Of a stretch of DNA of 64,000 bases, positions 27,601 through 42,600 are shown in pieces. The first letter of the stretch is position 1. Every line of letters begins with the position of its first letter. The DNA is from Gordionus sp. m RMFG-2023 (Eukaryota > Nematomorpha > Gordioida > Chordodea > Parachordodidae), in assembly GCF_954871325.1 (NCBI RefSeq), contig NC_088775.1, positions 64,085,561 to 64,149,560 of the forward strand. Direction: 5' to 3'. The position numbers were made by a program, and so were the translations under genes. The notes beneath the pieces were generated by a model. It did not search any database. It worked only from the letters and a program-made list of their open reading frames with translations, and was not told the origin of the DNA.

Positions 27601-30600
27601 TGACAATAAAATTATTTGACTTGCAAAAAATTGTTAAAAAAACATTTATATATTCTTATCAATTTTTACAAATTACATAATTTTATTTACAAAAGAATTA
27701 AAAATATGGATGTTTTAAATTAAATCTGCGTAGCACTGTATAATTAAAAGATGAGTGATGGCAAATATGTTACAGATATTTTAGATCTAAGACTCGCAAA
27801 AAATATTGCGCGATATTATTGTTACATATTGAAATGTAAAAAAAACATTTGATATATTTAAACTTTAATATGAATATATAAATAAATGTATAATATAACT
27901 TTTATTAGATCCACCTTTTCTGCCCCTATCGTCGTTATCACCAGTGTCTCTCAAAGCCGTCATGGCGGATGAAAAATTTCCTTCATTGAAATCACCCTTT
28001 ATTAAGATAATAACGAATCAGATATATTATTACTATTAATTTCTCTGGGTGTATCGGATTTAAAGGGTCCAGCATGTTATAAAAATTAGCCACATGACAA
28101 TTACTTTAAAAATTCCCTGCCAGCCATTTTTATAGAAATATATTCAACAACGTTTAAGTTCGTCTAACCTGGTGCAACTTTAAAAAGAAAATATAGTATC
28201 AGAACTATACACAGTAGATTCACGCAGATCACCATAAATAATTCTTTTTTAAATGGGTGGGGGCATAAGTATATCATTCGATTTCCTTATTTAAATGATA
28301 TAAACAATTTGGAACTTACATTCTCATCAACGACTAAGTATAGACAATCGCCGTTAGCTGGAAAAACGTAATGTTGTAGGGGCGTAGGCCTGTAATCAGT
28401 ATAAACAACGTGGCAAGGCTGTTTGGTTGATGCAAAAAATAATTTATAAATAAATTTAAAAATATATATTGAAAATTATAACTTTTTAACTAATTTATGA
28501 TAATTTTACTACTCAATACTTCCCAGATTCATAAATATGGGCTGCCTTCAAAGTTATGAATTTTCATGAATATGAAAATTTTATATATCAATTACGAATT
28601 AAAAGCTAAGGTATTCATTTGAAGTGAAACATTAAAATTTATATAAGAGCAAATCAATTTATAATTTTTACTATATTTAATTTCATGAAAAAAATTGAGT
28701 TTGAAAGGATCGGACAGGTATCGATAGGAAATGAACATATAATTTTCAGAATCGTATAGTAATGTTATAAGAAAATTTTGAAAGGAGAGAAACCCTAATT
28801 GTTATATAAATAAGTATAATGATTTTTGAAACAGTATTTATTTATTTTATAAAAATCTATATATATTATTTAATTTGTTATCTTATTCATGTTTTATAAT
28901 AAAATAAAGAAATTCAACTTATTTCTTTAATTTTGTTTAGTATTTGTTTTTAAGTTTTTAAAATATTTTGGTTTTTATTTATAATTTTAAAAATTATTGA
29001 TTGGTTATTTTTAATTTTAAATAATTTTGTATGGTTTTTATTTCTAAATTGTAAAAACAATATCAGATAATTATGGAATAATTAATAACATATTCCATAA
29101 ACCGATGCGGCTGCTTTTAGATGTTCCCCTGTGATGTTGCCTAGACCCAAAGCTTTATGACTCCTGTTTCTTTAGAGCTAAGAATATCTCTGTAGTGGAG
29201 AAATTTACAGGCAGGGATTCGAACCGAACCAAGAGAAGAAAACCCGGGTTTTTGGGGAAAAATTCTGAACCCAAACCGAACCCTGTTTATAAAATTTTCA
29301 AAACCCCTAACCAAATCCATGAATTTTATTTGAACCCAGGTTCAACCGGGCTCAGTATATTCTTTAAAATCATATATTAAGATATTTTAACTGTAAATAC
29401 AAATATAAATAATTTAATTGAGATTATATAATATTTTTAAATTTCCAATTAAGTGGAGTGTTAATAAATTTTAAACGACTTAATTCATTTACGCCATTTT
29501 TAAATTTTTTAAAATTTATTCTCAGATTTCTATTGGAGTGACAATTAAATTCATTTACACCATTTATTTTTAATTTTTAACTTATTCTCAATGATTATTA
29601 ATTAGAGGAAAATGAAAGTGAACAAGTCAAAGTAAAAATTATTATATTGGATATTGTTAATTTAAAGAAATATGTCATTAAATTTTTAAAATTATAAATG
29701 ACTATGCTTTGTATTTTAACTATATTTTGCCTATAAATAAAATAAAAATTTATTTTTTATACCAAATTTAGGTCTAGTTATTTAATTATTATTTTATCAA
29801 TTCAAAAATTTTTAATCCAAGCTTAACCCGGAACCAAACCCGGGTTCAAAAATATTTCCCTGAACCGAACCCAAACCCATCTATTTTTATTTTTGTTTAC
29901 AGGGGATCGGGAGGGGGGGATATGAGGTTCTAACGCTACTAGAGTGGTTAGCCATAGTAATGATTACTCATCAGGTTGTTATTATTCAGTTGTTCCCTAA
30001 ACAGATTGTGAAGAGTTTTTTGAAGGTGCTAGGGATTCAAAGATCAAAATGATATAGAAGGATATAATAGGAAAGCAACAAAAATAGATATTGATATGAA
30101 GTAAAATATAATTTATTATGCATTCAACAAACTAAAATTGTAGACCTAGCACGTTCAAGGAACTCTCCACAATCTGTTTAGAGAACAACAGAATAATAAC
30201 AGACCCTGATGAGCAAGCAGTTATATGGCTAGACCCCTATATGTGCATCCTCAACTCAAGGAACCTTAGTAATATTAGAACCCCACCCCTCCCCAGATCC
30301 CCTGCAAATTTCTACAATTTAAAGATAAAACACTGAGGAACAATAAGGCTCCGGGCCTAGAAACATCACGGGGGAGTATCTAAAGGCATCCCCTTCGGTC
30401 ATAAAGGACTCAACTAAATATAACGACTCTATGACCATAGCTCTCATATCCGTTGCAACAAAGATTTTATGGTCTTATTAAAATTTCGCAAAATCTATTC
30501 TCCAAATTATATCTGTGCATATCGCCCCGGCAAGAAGATATTGGAACCAATCCTAGCACCAAAAATCGTAATTCAGAAATGTGACTCTTTACCTTCATTG

Positions 30601-33600
30601 TCTTCAAAAGACCTTTCGACAGCATCCCATGACGCCTTGAGTGCATTCTATGGAGTTGGGCATAAAAGCCAATATAATTAAAATTCTAAAAACTAATATA
30701 ATCTATTTTATTCCTTTAAACTGAACAACAAGATGTCCCCACTTTTTAGAATAAAAAAAGGTGACAAACAAAGGTGTGCCCTTTTACCGATCCTATTCAA
30801 CTTAATCATAAATAAAGTAATGAAGGATACACTGGCTGCTGTAGATCTTCGGAAATTGAAGTCAAGCAACAATTAGTATTGTGTTTAAATGAAACCCCGT
30901 TGTTTATATATATATTTTTTTATACACATTTTTTATACACATTTTTTATACGACTTTACAATACCTTGTTATGATATTTTCTTCACGTAAAAATCTTTTA
31001 AAAGTACTTCTTTCAAAGTCTCCCGTTTGTCATATTTTATCCTCTTTGTCCATCATCATTCTTTACTTTTTTTATACGATATTGCAAATTTTAAAACCTT
31101 GTTATTATATTTTATTCACTTGAAACTGGTCCTAGCCATTAAAGATGGCCAAAATGTATAAAATCTTTAGAAAAATACTTCATTTGTTTTTTTTGTAGAC
31201 AAAAACAAAAGTTGTCAAAGAATTTTCAATATATAAGAGGTGTAATATATGTAATCTGGATCATTAATTATGCTTTTTTTTATCGAAATTGATTGTACAT
31301 AATTGGAATGAATTTTCTTATTCTCTTGGATTTAAACTTGGAAGAAAATTTTTAATTGAATAAAGTCTAATTTTCCTATGTATCCGTGAGTTAAATATGT
31401 TGTTTACTATATTCTATACGATGACTACCGCGATTAGTGCTATGTACGATGACCAAAATGCCCGCTAAATCAGGTCCTCCGGTCCCACTCACCGACAATC
31501 CCGGACCATTGAACCCCATCGATCCCTCCCCCTCCCCTATAGTTGGACTTCACACGGTCGTGGCCCCAACCATTTCAATTATCACTTAGAAAACAAAATT
31601 TCGTACAAAGTATAGTCAGAATTACCAAAAACCTTGAGAAAACGTATAATCTAATTACGTTCTTAAATCAGGCAGTCTTAGACTTGCTGTCAACTTAAAC
31701 AAAACTACGATTCTTTCAGGTAGCTAAGCGACAATAAATGGTGGTTTCATAAAATACCTTGGTGCTTCCCTGAATAACAATGGGCAAAGCATAGAGGAGC
31801 TGAATATTAAAATCCAAAATGCAAGCAAGGCTTTTCTATCTGAAAATTATATCTGACGTTTATTACCCAAGAATTATATAGAATGACAGGTTATGGATGA
31901 TATACAGGCACTATGCCCGTTACGTTAAAAAAGTTACAATTTATTGCTTATATCATTAAAAATGTAAATCAAAACCTGGAACACTATGCTCTGACCTGGC
32001 TTTATTCCTTTAACGGAAAGCTTATAGAAATTACAAAACTCTCTGGTTCTAGAGCAATAAAGAATGTATCAGATTTAATGTAAAAATGAAGCAATTATCA
32101 AGACTGAACAAGAAGAGATCTATCTATAAAGAAATTTCAAGTCAAGCGAAAATACCTAAAATAAACCTAATGTCTATTCTATCCATACTTTCCTCCCACG
32201 TTAAACAAAACCGATCAAACTTCAAAAAATGATTTCTTCAATCTTTTTCTACCTTATAAATTAAAAAAATTAAATATAAAATCAGCCATCTCCCATCCTT
32301 AAAGTAATTAAATTAAAATGCAGTTCTCGGGAATAAGCTTTTTCTTGGCTCTTTCCTTTTTGTCTGAGCCTATAATGACAATTTTCGCGCTTTCGGTCTT
32401 CAACATTCAGTTTTTAAAAAAATATTTTTAAGAAATGATATGGAATCCAAAAAATTTAAGCTTACCTAGAGCACTTTAAATGATTTTTAAAAATTAAATA
32501 AATTCAAATATATTTTCTATTTAAATGTTTCATTTTTGGTCAAGTTTATCACTTTAGCAGCCAATATCTTAGTTTGTATGGGGCCAGGATTGAAAATCTA
32601 TATTTTTCTGGCTACCATAAGGTATATCAGTATTAAAAAAAATTACTTGATGATGCAAATAACAAATCCATTCGGCGAATTGTGTTGCGTTAGGTATAGT
32701 CGCTGACAAAAACACGTAATGGACCTTATCGGGCAAGAGAATTATAGTTTCTTCCCAAACTACTCCACGTTCTTCGTTTTATGTTATGTTTAAAAAAAAT
32801 ATTCGTATAAGTACCGACAAGAAGGGCACTCTTTTAATTGTTAATTTAGGTAATTTTCTCAAAAATATATGGCGGAAATTTTAAATATTACAAATTTTTT
32901 TTAATGAAAATATTAACACTTAAAAATATCATTATATCTTTAAATAAAATTACAAAAAATAACAATCAAATTTCTAAGATTCTAATATTTAATTTATCTA
33001 AAATATTCGTCATTAGGAGCACTAATTATTGAAATACGATGAGGCCCGGCCCGTAATCATTTTTCCCGCTTTTATATTTTGCATAAATTTTCCAGCCAAA
33101 TTGTAATACCTTTTTATGAAGGAAAACGAAATAATTTTCTAATAATCAGCTTAAAAAAACATATTCAAAATTTCGGCCTAGCCCGGGTCATTAAAATGTT
33201 TTGAACAATTTGTCCAACCTGTCCTAGAAATTTATTCGACGCACTTTAGGGTCGCGCTCCACTGACCTCTTCTAGTTATCGCATATATAATTTTCGAAAC
33301 ATAATTACCTTTATCTCTCATGTAGTGTATTTCGTCGAATATAACCCATCCAACTTCTCTCATTACCTCTGATCCACGGTATAGCATACTTCTTAAAATC
33401 TATTATAAAAAATAAGGAATAAATATTATAAGAGATTTTGATATGGTTTTAAATCTAAAAATATAACACTATTTAGTTCTATTCTAGGTGTGCATCTCGT
33501 ATTTAATTTCCCAAGCCCACCTATAATATATATAATAATCATATTATAAATTATTATTTTTTATAATTGAATTTTAAGGTTTTATAATTTTTTAATATTA

Positions 33601-36600
33601 GAAAATTAAAGCCCTAAAAACCTGGGATCTGGAATGTACGGAAACCGAAAAGTGAGACATTTAAGGAAATATAGAAACAGGACCAGGAACAAGATTTTAA
33701 AAAGTATCTGTAACGTTTTACGGAGATTACCATTTCAGAATATTTCTAATATCAAAATCTTTTAAATAGGAAATTTAAAAAATTTATTCTTAAAAGAATT
33801 TGTACGAAGTGGAGAAGAAAAAAAAATATACTGCTTGCTCCAAATGCTTGTAAAGTTCTTAAATTATTATTCATATGTAAATGATATTTGGCTCCTATTC
33901 ATAATGCGGGGATATAATAAAAATAATTTTTCCAAACAATATTTTAAGCTTTATTCCCAAATATTTAATAGCTCGTAAATATCACTCTGCCAAAACAAAA
34001 AACATCCATATTTTTCTAACACATAATTTTAAAATAAAAAAAACACTTAAAGGACAATTATTTTAAACGAGTTTTTCGAAAATTATAGTATACAATCCTT
34101 CATATATAAAAAACTTAAAAACATTTATTTTCCTTTAGCCATATAAGAATTATCCTGAAATAAGGAAGTGGGGCGTGTTTCAATAAATTACATATAAATA
34201 ATAATTTAAAAATTTAGATGTCATCGTTTGTTGAATGATTTGAATTATAATAATAGGAAAAGATTTAATTGTTGCCAAGTCTCTGGTGCTATTTTATGTT
34301 ACATCTTTGAATATTTATCTGTAAATCTGCCTTTGTATTATTCTGTTATCAAACAATCATTATTTGCGGATTTGAATTGAGATGCCTTCTATTATGAGTG
34401 AATTTTGTGATAACATTCTGGAGAGTCGAAATATAATCATGAGATATCTCGGAGTTTTCTAAGACATTTTTTACTAACATTTTAACTAGAACTAGGTAAT
34501 AAAATTTTTCTCGTAACTCTCTTTAACAATCGTGTAACCGTGCTATTGAATGATAATATCTCGAACTCTAGATCTATAAATTTTTGGTCGAGATTTTCTT
34601 TCTTTGTAAGCATAAATAGCTAATAAATTTATACTATTAATGCTTCCGCGAGTTATTCGAGGTTAGGCAGAAGAACGAATAAATACGTGATATTATAGGA
34701 GCATTTTTTAAAAACAAAAACTAAAGATAAATTTGCTAAAAATATCATACCATTAGCTTTTATGTGGTAGTTTTGAAACACACCTCACTTTTAATCTTGT
34801 CTTGTCATAATTCTGAAATGGAAGGAGGAAAAAAATGTTATATATACACTAACGTAATAGATTGTACTATAATATCCTAAAAAATTCTTTGAAAATATTA
34901 ATGCCTTCAAATATTTTTTTAAATATTATAAATAATGATGCAGGAAAAAATGAAAGTGGTCAAATTTTATTGAGTAATAGTTAGTCGTATTTAAAATTTT
35001 GTAAATATTAAAATTATTAATTAATGTTCGATATTAATAATGAAATTTATAAACATTCGTATTAAGCCTTAAAAAATAATAGAATAATTTAGTATTTTTA
35101 TTCTATTCATTTACAAATCAAAGAGTTGTATTATTTGTATTTTCTAAGTATATTGTTTAAAAAAGTTTAACTGATTTTTTTAAATAAAAAAGTGCCGTCA
35201 TACCTATCTAATTTGAGGACCATTGAGACAAAGATTTTTTACCCAACTTAGACAGTTGTCTAATTTATTAACAATTTTTACTTTTTTAAAAAAAACATTT
35301 TACAATCAGTTATATACTTGATTTAGCAAAAAGTGAGATTATGTTCAACAATTTTCAAATAATTTTTTTTTTTATTAATTCTTAATTCATGATTAAAGTT
35401 ATGTATTTATACATAAGCTTATAAAAATAAGACTGTATAAAATTTATAAAATGGTTGTATACAAAATAAGAATAAAAAGTAATTTATGATAATGTTATCT
35501 TTGTTTGTTTATTTAGTACAATATGTTTTATTTGCATGGAGTTTGATAATATTTTCTTTTCATTTAAGAATGTGAACAGTTCCTTTAGAAATATTATTTT
35601 TTAGCACATTTTTTTTGAGTATGATAATTTAGAAATTAAATAGCCTATGTTTTTTTAATCAACAATAATTTATAACATTTGTTTTCTTTATTAATTTTAC
35701 TATTTGACATCAATAGTTTTAAAAAGATTATAAAATTTTATAATATAATGAATGCTACAAAAACAACACATGTTCAATTTATAGAGGTCTTATGCAAAAT
35801 GACAAAAAATTAAAAATTTTCCCACTTTTCAAATTAGATAGTTGCCCAATTTATAGACATTTTCAATAGTGTTTAATAGGAATTGAGACTCAAAATTTTG
35901 GTAATAGGTAGTTACGCAAATTAGACAAGTTTGAATATATTAATAATATTCAAATGAGACGAATAAAAATAAACTATAAACAATTATTATTTTTATATAA
36001 TTATATAATTTGATATAATAAATGACAAAACATTGCTGAAACGCTTTCCTAATGCATTACATATTTGGGTCAATCCATGTCAAATTGATCAAGATATGCC
36101 CTTTTCGATTTTATAAACTAAGATATGTAACTTATATTGGAATTTTAACATAAACCAAAGCCTCCACTGTAGATAAGGCATTAAAAATATTGCGACAGGA
36201 ACTTTTTAGATCATTTATTAAAAAATCATAAAGCATTGTTAATCATACAGGCAGAATATAAAATATGCTATCTATAATTATTAAAAATAGCTCATTTCTT
36301 TGTTAGTATTTTATCGATCTTACCTATGAAGTTATGGAAGCTCACCTCAATTTGTTTGTACTCATATGCAATGGTAATAGTAATAAATGTTTGATTAAAA
36401 TTTTATTAAAAATCGGAGTATTTTTCTTTATAAATTTTTTAAATTTGTTCAGGGCAAAAGATATGCCTCCAAAATTTTTAATTTATTTTCTAAAAATATT
36501 AAGATGCTTCATTTTGATACTATATTTATTATACAATTATGTAGTATTTATCATTCATTATATGCAGTCCGACACTCATTAAAAGGGTAATTTATCATGC

Positions 36601-39600
36601 TTTACCCTTGATATCTTTAAGGGTATAATAGTTAGGATGCAGTGGTGCTGAAGAGAGGACGCCTTCTGGGCAATTTAAAAAATTCAGTTTAATGCTACAA
36701 ACTGCATTCTAAGGCAAAAATTCCAAAGATAAAAATTAAAAAAAGTAAGAAATTATTTTACGTTAGCTCATTTTTAGGAATATATTTGTAAATTAAGATT
36801 AAAATAAAAAATTGTGTAGGGATATAATTATCTTAAATGAAAAACAAAGAATTATAAAGGTGGTAGCATTTATAATAGAAAGGATATAAAGAAGTTGTTA
36901 TTATAGTTATTCAAAGGTGATAATTTATGAAATTTATAGCAGAGAAGTTATTGGTTAACTTAGAAACCAACGGAATCTAATTTGGACTATAAGTAGTGTT
37001 GCATAATTGGCTAATTTTAACCGACTACAAAACAGCTTAGCCGAGATTTTAGGTGAAAAAATCGGCTCATAATTAGGCTAAGCATCGGCTAAGCCTAAAA
37101 ATCGGCTAAAACTAAATTAGTCAAAAATTCTGCATCGATGCCTAGCATTAATTATTATTTATTTATTTTAGTAAAATATTTATTTCATTTATATTTAATG
37201 TAAATAATTTATTATTATCAACAAATAAACATGATATGATTTAATAATTTTAATTTATATTATGAAATGAAAATAAATTTATTTATTTGATGTTTTTTTT
37301 AATAAAAAAAATAATATGCTGCTATTGTAATATTCTTTTTAATACAATTTATTAGTGATTTTCACAATCTTCTTTGTAAATATATCTTTTGAGGAATTCT
37401 ATTGTAAATTTTATTATATAAATAAACAATCTTTTATGTGAAATCTTTTATAATTTTTTTTATCATTTTTGTAAAATTATCTATTTTTTTTTATTAAATG
37501 AGGTGGTTTTTTCGAAATAATTTTTAAAAATATTTATATTAAACTTTTTTATGTTATTTTATATGATCCTTTTAAGGATAATATTTTAATGTGACAATTG
37601 TCGTAATCGTTAATTTTGAATATTTTTGACGAAAATAGGTTAAAATAAGTATTGATAACATGATTAAATATAAATTATGATTAGATTTCATAGGTGGTTA
37701 AAAAACGTAGGTGTGAAAACCATGATGATTAGAGTTCAGTGATTGTTCAACAACGTGGCGAAAACTATAATGATTAGACTTCATTGATTTCTCAACAACG
37801 TATGTATGAAAAGAGATGTATACATTTCAGTAATTTTTTTAACAACCGGTATGAGCTGAAGGAGAAAAAAACAAATAGATATTACGTTTTTCCTTAAAGA
37901 CTTGAGTGTCCAAGAGTGCATAATGTATGAGGAAATAAATGCAAAATGATATTTTTTTTTAAAAAAAAAGAAGAAGATATTTTGATATATATTTTAGAAT
38001 AAGATTTTTAGGTAAAGATTAATAAAATAATTTTAGATAAAAATTTAGTATTAGACATTGCTGAAAAGAAAATCATGATCAATAGCTAAAGGACGACCAC
38101 AGGCAAATGGCTCAATAAAGATATGGGTCTAGACTTCATTTAGGGTAAAGGGGTGGTAGAATTTGACATATAGTATATTTTGACTATGTATAATAAATTT
38201 TAGATTTACTTTAAGAAGCAAATAATTCAGCAGTTAAGAGAATTTAGACAATTTAATACATAGAATTTGACATATTTATATAATTTATTAATATATTGGA
38301 CTATGTATTTAAAATTTAAGAATGAATGTAAGAAAGGTAATAGAATATTTCAGAAGTTATGAAAAATTTATATTTCAGGTAGAAACGTGGACATTAAAAT
38401 TAAACCAAGATCAAGATAGGATAGATAAACAACAGAATCGATATAACGGCATAAACAAACGATCTCCGAAGACACAGAAGTCGGCCATCAGTATCGGTAC
38501 AGAAATTATGGAACGTTTAAAGGAAATCATTAATCTTTAACAATGATCATCAATCGGTTACAAAGATAAAGCGATAATCATTTATGGCTAAAGAACGTTA
38601 GAAACTGGCGACTAGCAAGAACAACTGGGCAAGACTTTCAGGCTGCAACCGTTAGTCCATACAAATGATCGCCAATCAATTACCGAGATAAAGCGCTAAT
38701 CGTTCATTACAGAGAGCAAAAGAATTGAATAATTAAGATAATTTAAAAAATTGTAAAGAAAGAATAGTATCTAGTTGACTGGCAATCGGGAATAGTTGAA
38801 AAGCATGAGTTTATCAAGATCGTCAATCGCTATCTAGGGTTATTTAAAAATTGCAAAGGCAATAAAATGGTAATCCAATATGTGCAATAGTGTGAACTAT
38901 AGAAGACGTAAAAGATTAAGAAGACTAGCTTTGGTGAAGATGCAAGATGAGTAAAACAGAAATCGAAAGAAAAGTTGATCATTTGCAAAAGGATTGGTCC
39001 ATCTTAAGTGGAAGTGTGTTGTGATATTTAGAATTGTATTATTTTTGTTTGCATTTATTTTAAATAGTTTTGTTCATATAAATTTGAATATTTATGGAAA
39101 ATAGTTTTTTTTATATAAAGTTGAATATTTAGAGTTCATGTAAAATTTGAATATGTATATTGTTAATAATCTATGCAAATGGTTATACTATATAATATGA
39201 TTTTATATAGAAAGAGACAATGACATATAATAATACCTAGACTGACGATTCATTCATTAAAATGCATTTTTAAGAGTCGTTAAAAGCAAATCAGCTGGAC
39301 CCGCCATTTTGGTAACCTTTATAATAATTATTTTCATGTTAAAAACTAATATTAAATTGATAACTTACTTTCTTATTATCTCGATGATCAGGCAGTCCTT
39401 TAATAAAGTTTGCATCAGATATAATATAAAATTAGGCTCTCGTTTAAAATTTTAATATTTATTACAGTAACCAAGATGGCGTCTCTAGCTGATTTGTATT
39501 GATGTACACTTTTAATGAATGAATCGTCAGTCTAGGTATTATTATATGTCATTGGAAAGAGATGACTTTTATTTTTCGCCTATAATTTTCTTAATTTTTA

Positions 39601-42600
39601 ATCTTTTATTTTTGTTACTCTTTCCTTTTATGTTAATTTATAATTGATTAATTTATAATTAATAGAGTTTAATAAAGGAATTAAAATTTATATTATGGTT
39701 TCAAAACGATAAATATATTATTTAATTTTATTTCTAGGCACCAGAGTTGTTAAAAGATACTTTTTAAATAGATCTAGATACAGATACAGATTCTAAAAAG
39801 TTATCTTGATACAGATACATTTTTTATTATACTCTTAGATAAGGTTTGAATAAACCTAAATAAGGATTATTGTGAAAATTCATGAAATGATCTAAAAAAT
39901 TTATTGACTCGATATCACATTTATCAAAATATAACTAAAATAATGATTTGATATTAATATAAATAATTATTATATATCATTAATAAAATAATATAATATA
40001 TGATTAAATGATTATAAATAATTATTAGATTTCATTAATAAAATATTTTCAAAATTTTGGTCATTAAGACATCCTCGTTTATCTGTAAAGACATTTTTAG
40101 CTATACTAAAAAGTCTTTCAGGGGGTGCTGGAAGGGATTGTGGTGTTATATTTAATGAATAACATTTTTATATCAGGATATTGTTTAAAAATACTAAAAT
40201 CTCGGCATTCATTTTTGAAAAAACTATTTAAAATTTGTTGATTATCAGAATTTAAATCAATAACAATCATATCTCCTGCTGTGGGATACTGAAAAAAATC
40301 GGATATTAAATTATTGGTTTTTTCACAAGTTAATTTGCACTCATTTGAAGACTTTGATAATTCCTCAACTAATCTATGTATTAATTGTTTTATTATGAAA
40401 ATTTTCATCCTTTTGCAACCATATCCAATCAAGTTTGAAAAAAGGATGAAGCATAGTTGCCAAAATATTTTCATCTTGAAAAATTGTCCCAATAAACCTA
40501 GAATTATCAAATATTGATTAATTTATTATTAATTTACCTATCTTCAATCCCTTTAAGTAAGGCATTTAAGAGTGGTAAACAAAATTTCAGGTTCATTTGT
40601 TTAAAATTTTTCAATTTAATAATGAGCTGGGAAATATTTGCACAGTAATAAACTGTGAACTGACTCCTATGTATGAACTAAAAATTAACATTTCTTAAAA
40701 ACAGCTCAAATAATTTGTTTGTAATTAAATTATTATACAAATTTAAATGTTAGCTATACCGGCGATAGGCACTCCAACAATCTGCTGTTGTGCATATTAA
40801 CGATAGTTCTATTAGACTTTTAATGATTTCTTTCTTTTCATTCTCCCATCTTTGGGAAATTCTAGCAACCACTGTCTGTCTGCAAATTATATTTTTTTCT
40901 AGAGCAATTAATCATTTTTATAAATGATGGATTTTCAACAACTGAAAATGGTTGAATACTATCTATAATAAAATCAGTTATTAAATCATCTAAAGTGGTT
41001 TGGGTTAAAGTCTGAGGTCTCTTGGAAAAAAAATCAATGAAAGATGAGCCTAGTCCAATATTTTCTTTAATAGATTTTTTCTCCTTCCCCTTTTTTATTT
41101 GGATTAAGAGTGTTTGATGTTTTCTCTTAAAATTTAAAATTGTAAACAATTATTTAGTATCTATACCCTTAAATGTTTTACAATGTTGCAAGTTGAGGTA
41201 ATGCTAACTGAAATTTATATATTTTGTAGATATGGCAAACATTTTACTAACAGAGATTTGTTTTCTTTATTTTGAGATATTATTTTAAAATATGGTCTAT
41301 AAATTGGCCATGGAATGTCGTCATTTTCTTCATCAATATTAATCTTAAAAATTAATATAATAGAATAAAATAAATTGCAATTAAAAATGGCAAATTCCTT
41401 GAGATGGATTGTAATATCAGAATTTGCTTGTTATTGATAACTCAGACATAATATTAAATTTTTTAATATATATTAATATTAAGTTATATGCTCATATGAA
41501 ATAAAATAAATTTTACATGTATTTTTATTTATAATATAAAAAAGTGTTAAATAAAACTATACCAAAATGTATCTTAAAAAGTATCTAAAACAGATACAGA
41601 TACCTCTAAAATAATATCTAGATACAGATACTTTAATCAAAAATCTATCTAGATACAGATACCACATTTTTATATCTAGATACTTGTATCTAGATATTTT
41701 AACAACTCTGCTAGGCACTAATACTCAAATTAACACAATTTGTATATTAAATTACGTAAAAATAGAAAGGGGTAAGCAAAAAATCATTTTTTGATAGATT
41801 TGATATAGAAGACCCATTTTATAATATTGTCTCACTTCTTATTATTCTGATTACATTTTCTTATCTATAAATATTTTGATTTGGTGTAAGAAAATAAATA
41901 ATTATCTAGTCACTATCAACATAAACAAAATCAATATAGTCAGGAAAAAAATTTAATTATTGTTGGTGACTATCCTAATCAATGGATCATTTAAAAAAAA
42001 TTAATATACCTATAAATGATGAATAATGTTAATTTATTATTTTCTGAAAAATCAAATAATTATTGGTAAGATTATAGTTTGTAAGTCAAAATTACCATTG
42101 GTTATCTTTTATTTATTTATCTGTCATATGATTGGTTAAAATATTTTTTTTGTTCAATATAACCATTTTTGTAAAAATTTTATTTTATAATTTTAAAAGC
42201 ATTTTTTTAATTAAGCATATATTTTGATCAACATTTTTTGAAACTTAATAAAAATGAGATGCACAGGATAAAATTTAAATAAAGGGCAGGGTAAATCCTA
42301 TAAAATATATTTATGGATTATAAAGAGGCCTAACAGTTGTAATTTAGATACATATTCCAATTTTTTTTACTTAAATTGCATACTTTTATGAATTATAAAC
42401 TATTTTAATAGGTAATTCATTCTCAGTGGTCAATAATATCATTACTTATAGGCTTTTTTTAAATTACATATTATCTGAGCATACAATTAAATATTTGACT
42501 CTTTATTGAAAATATTTATTTTCAAATTTAAAATAAAAAAATGTATAACAAAATATATATTCCATATATTTATATAAAAAAATTCAATAAAAAAATATAA

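Noticed and set aside
29212-29230. GGGATTCGAACC looks like the reverse complement of a tRNA B box
   Set aside because: It is part of the GAACC word cluster at the end of a MITE with a perfect 8-bp duplication, and no cloverleaf can be drawn around it.
36334-36582. 82-codon plus-strand frame rich in hydrophobic residues, resembling a membrane protein
   Set aside because: Hydrophobic runs are expected from T-rich sequence; there is no start context, conserved neighbour or family resemblance.
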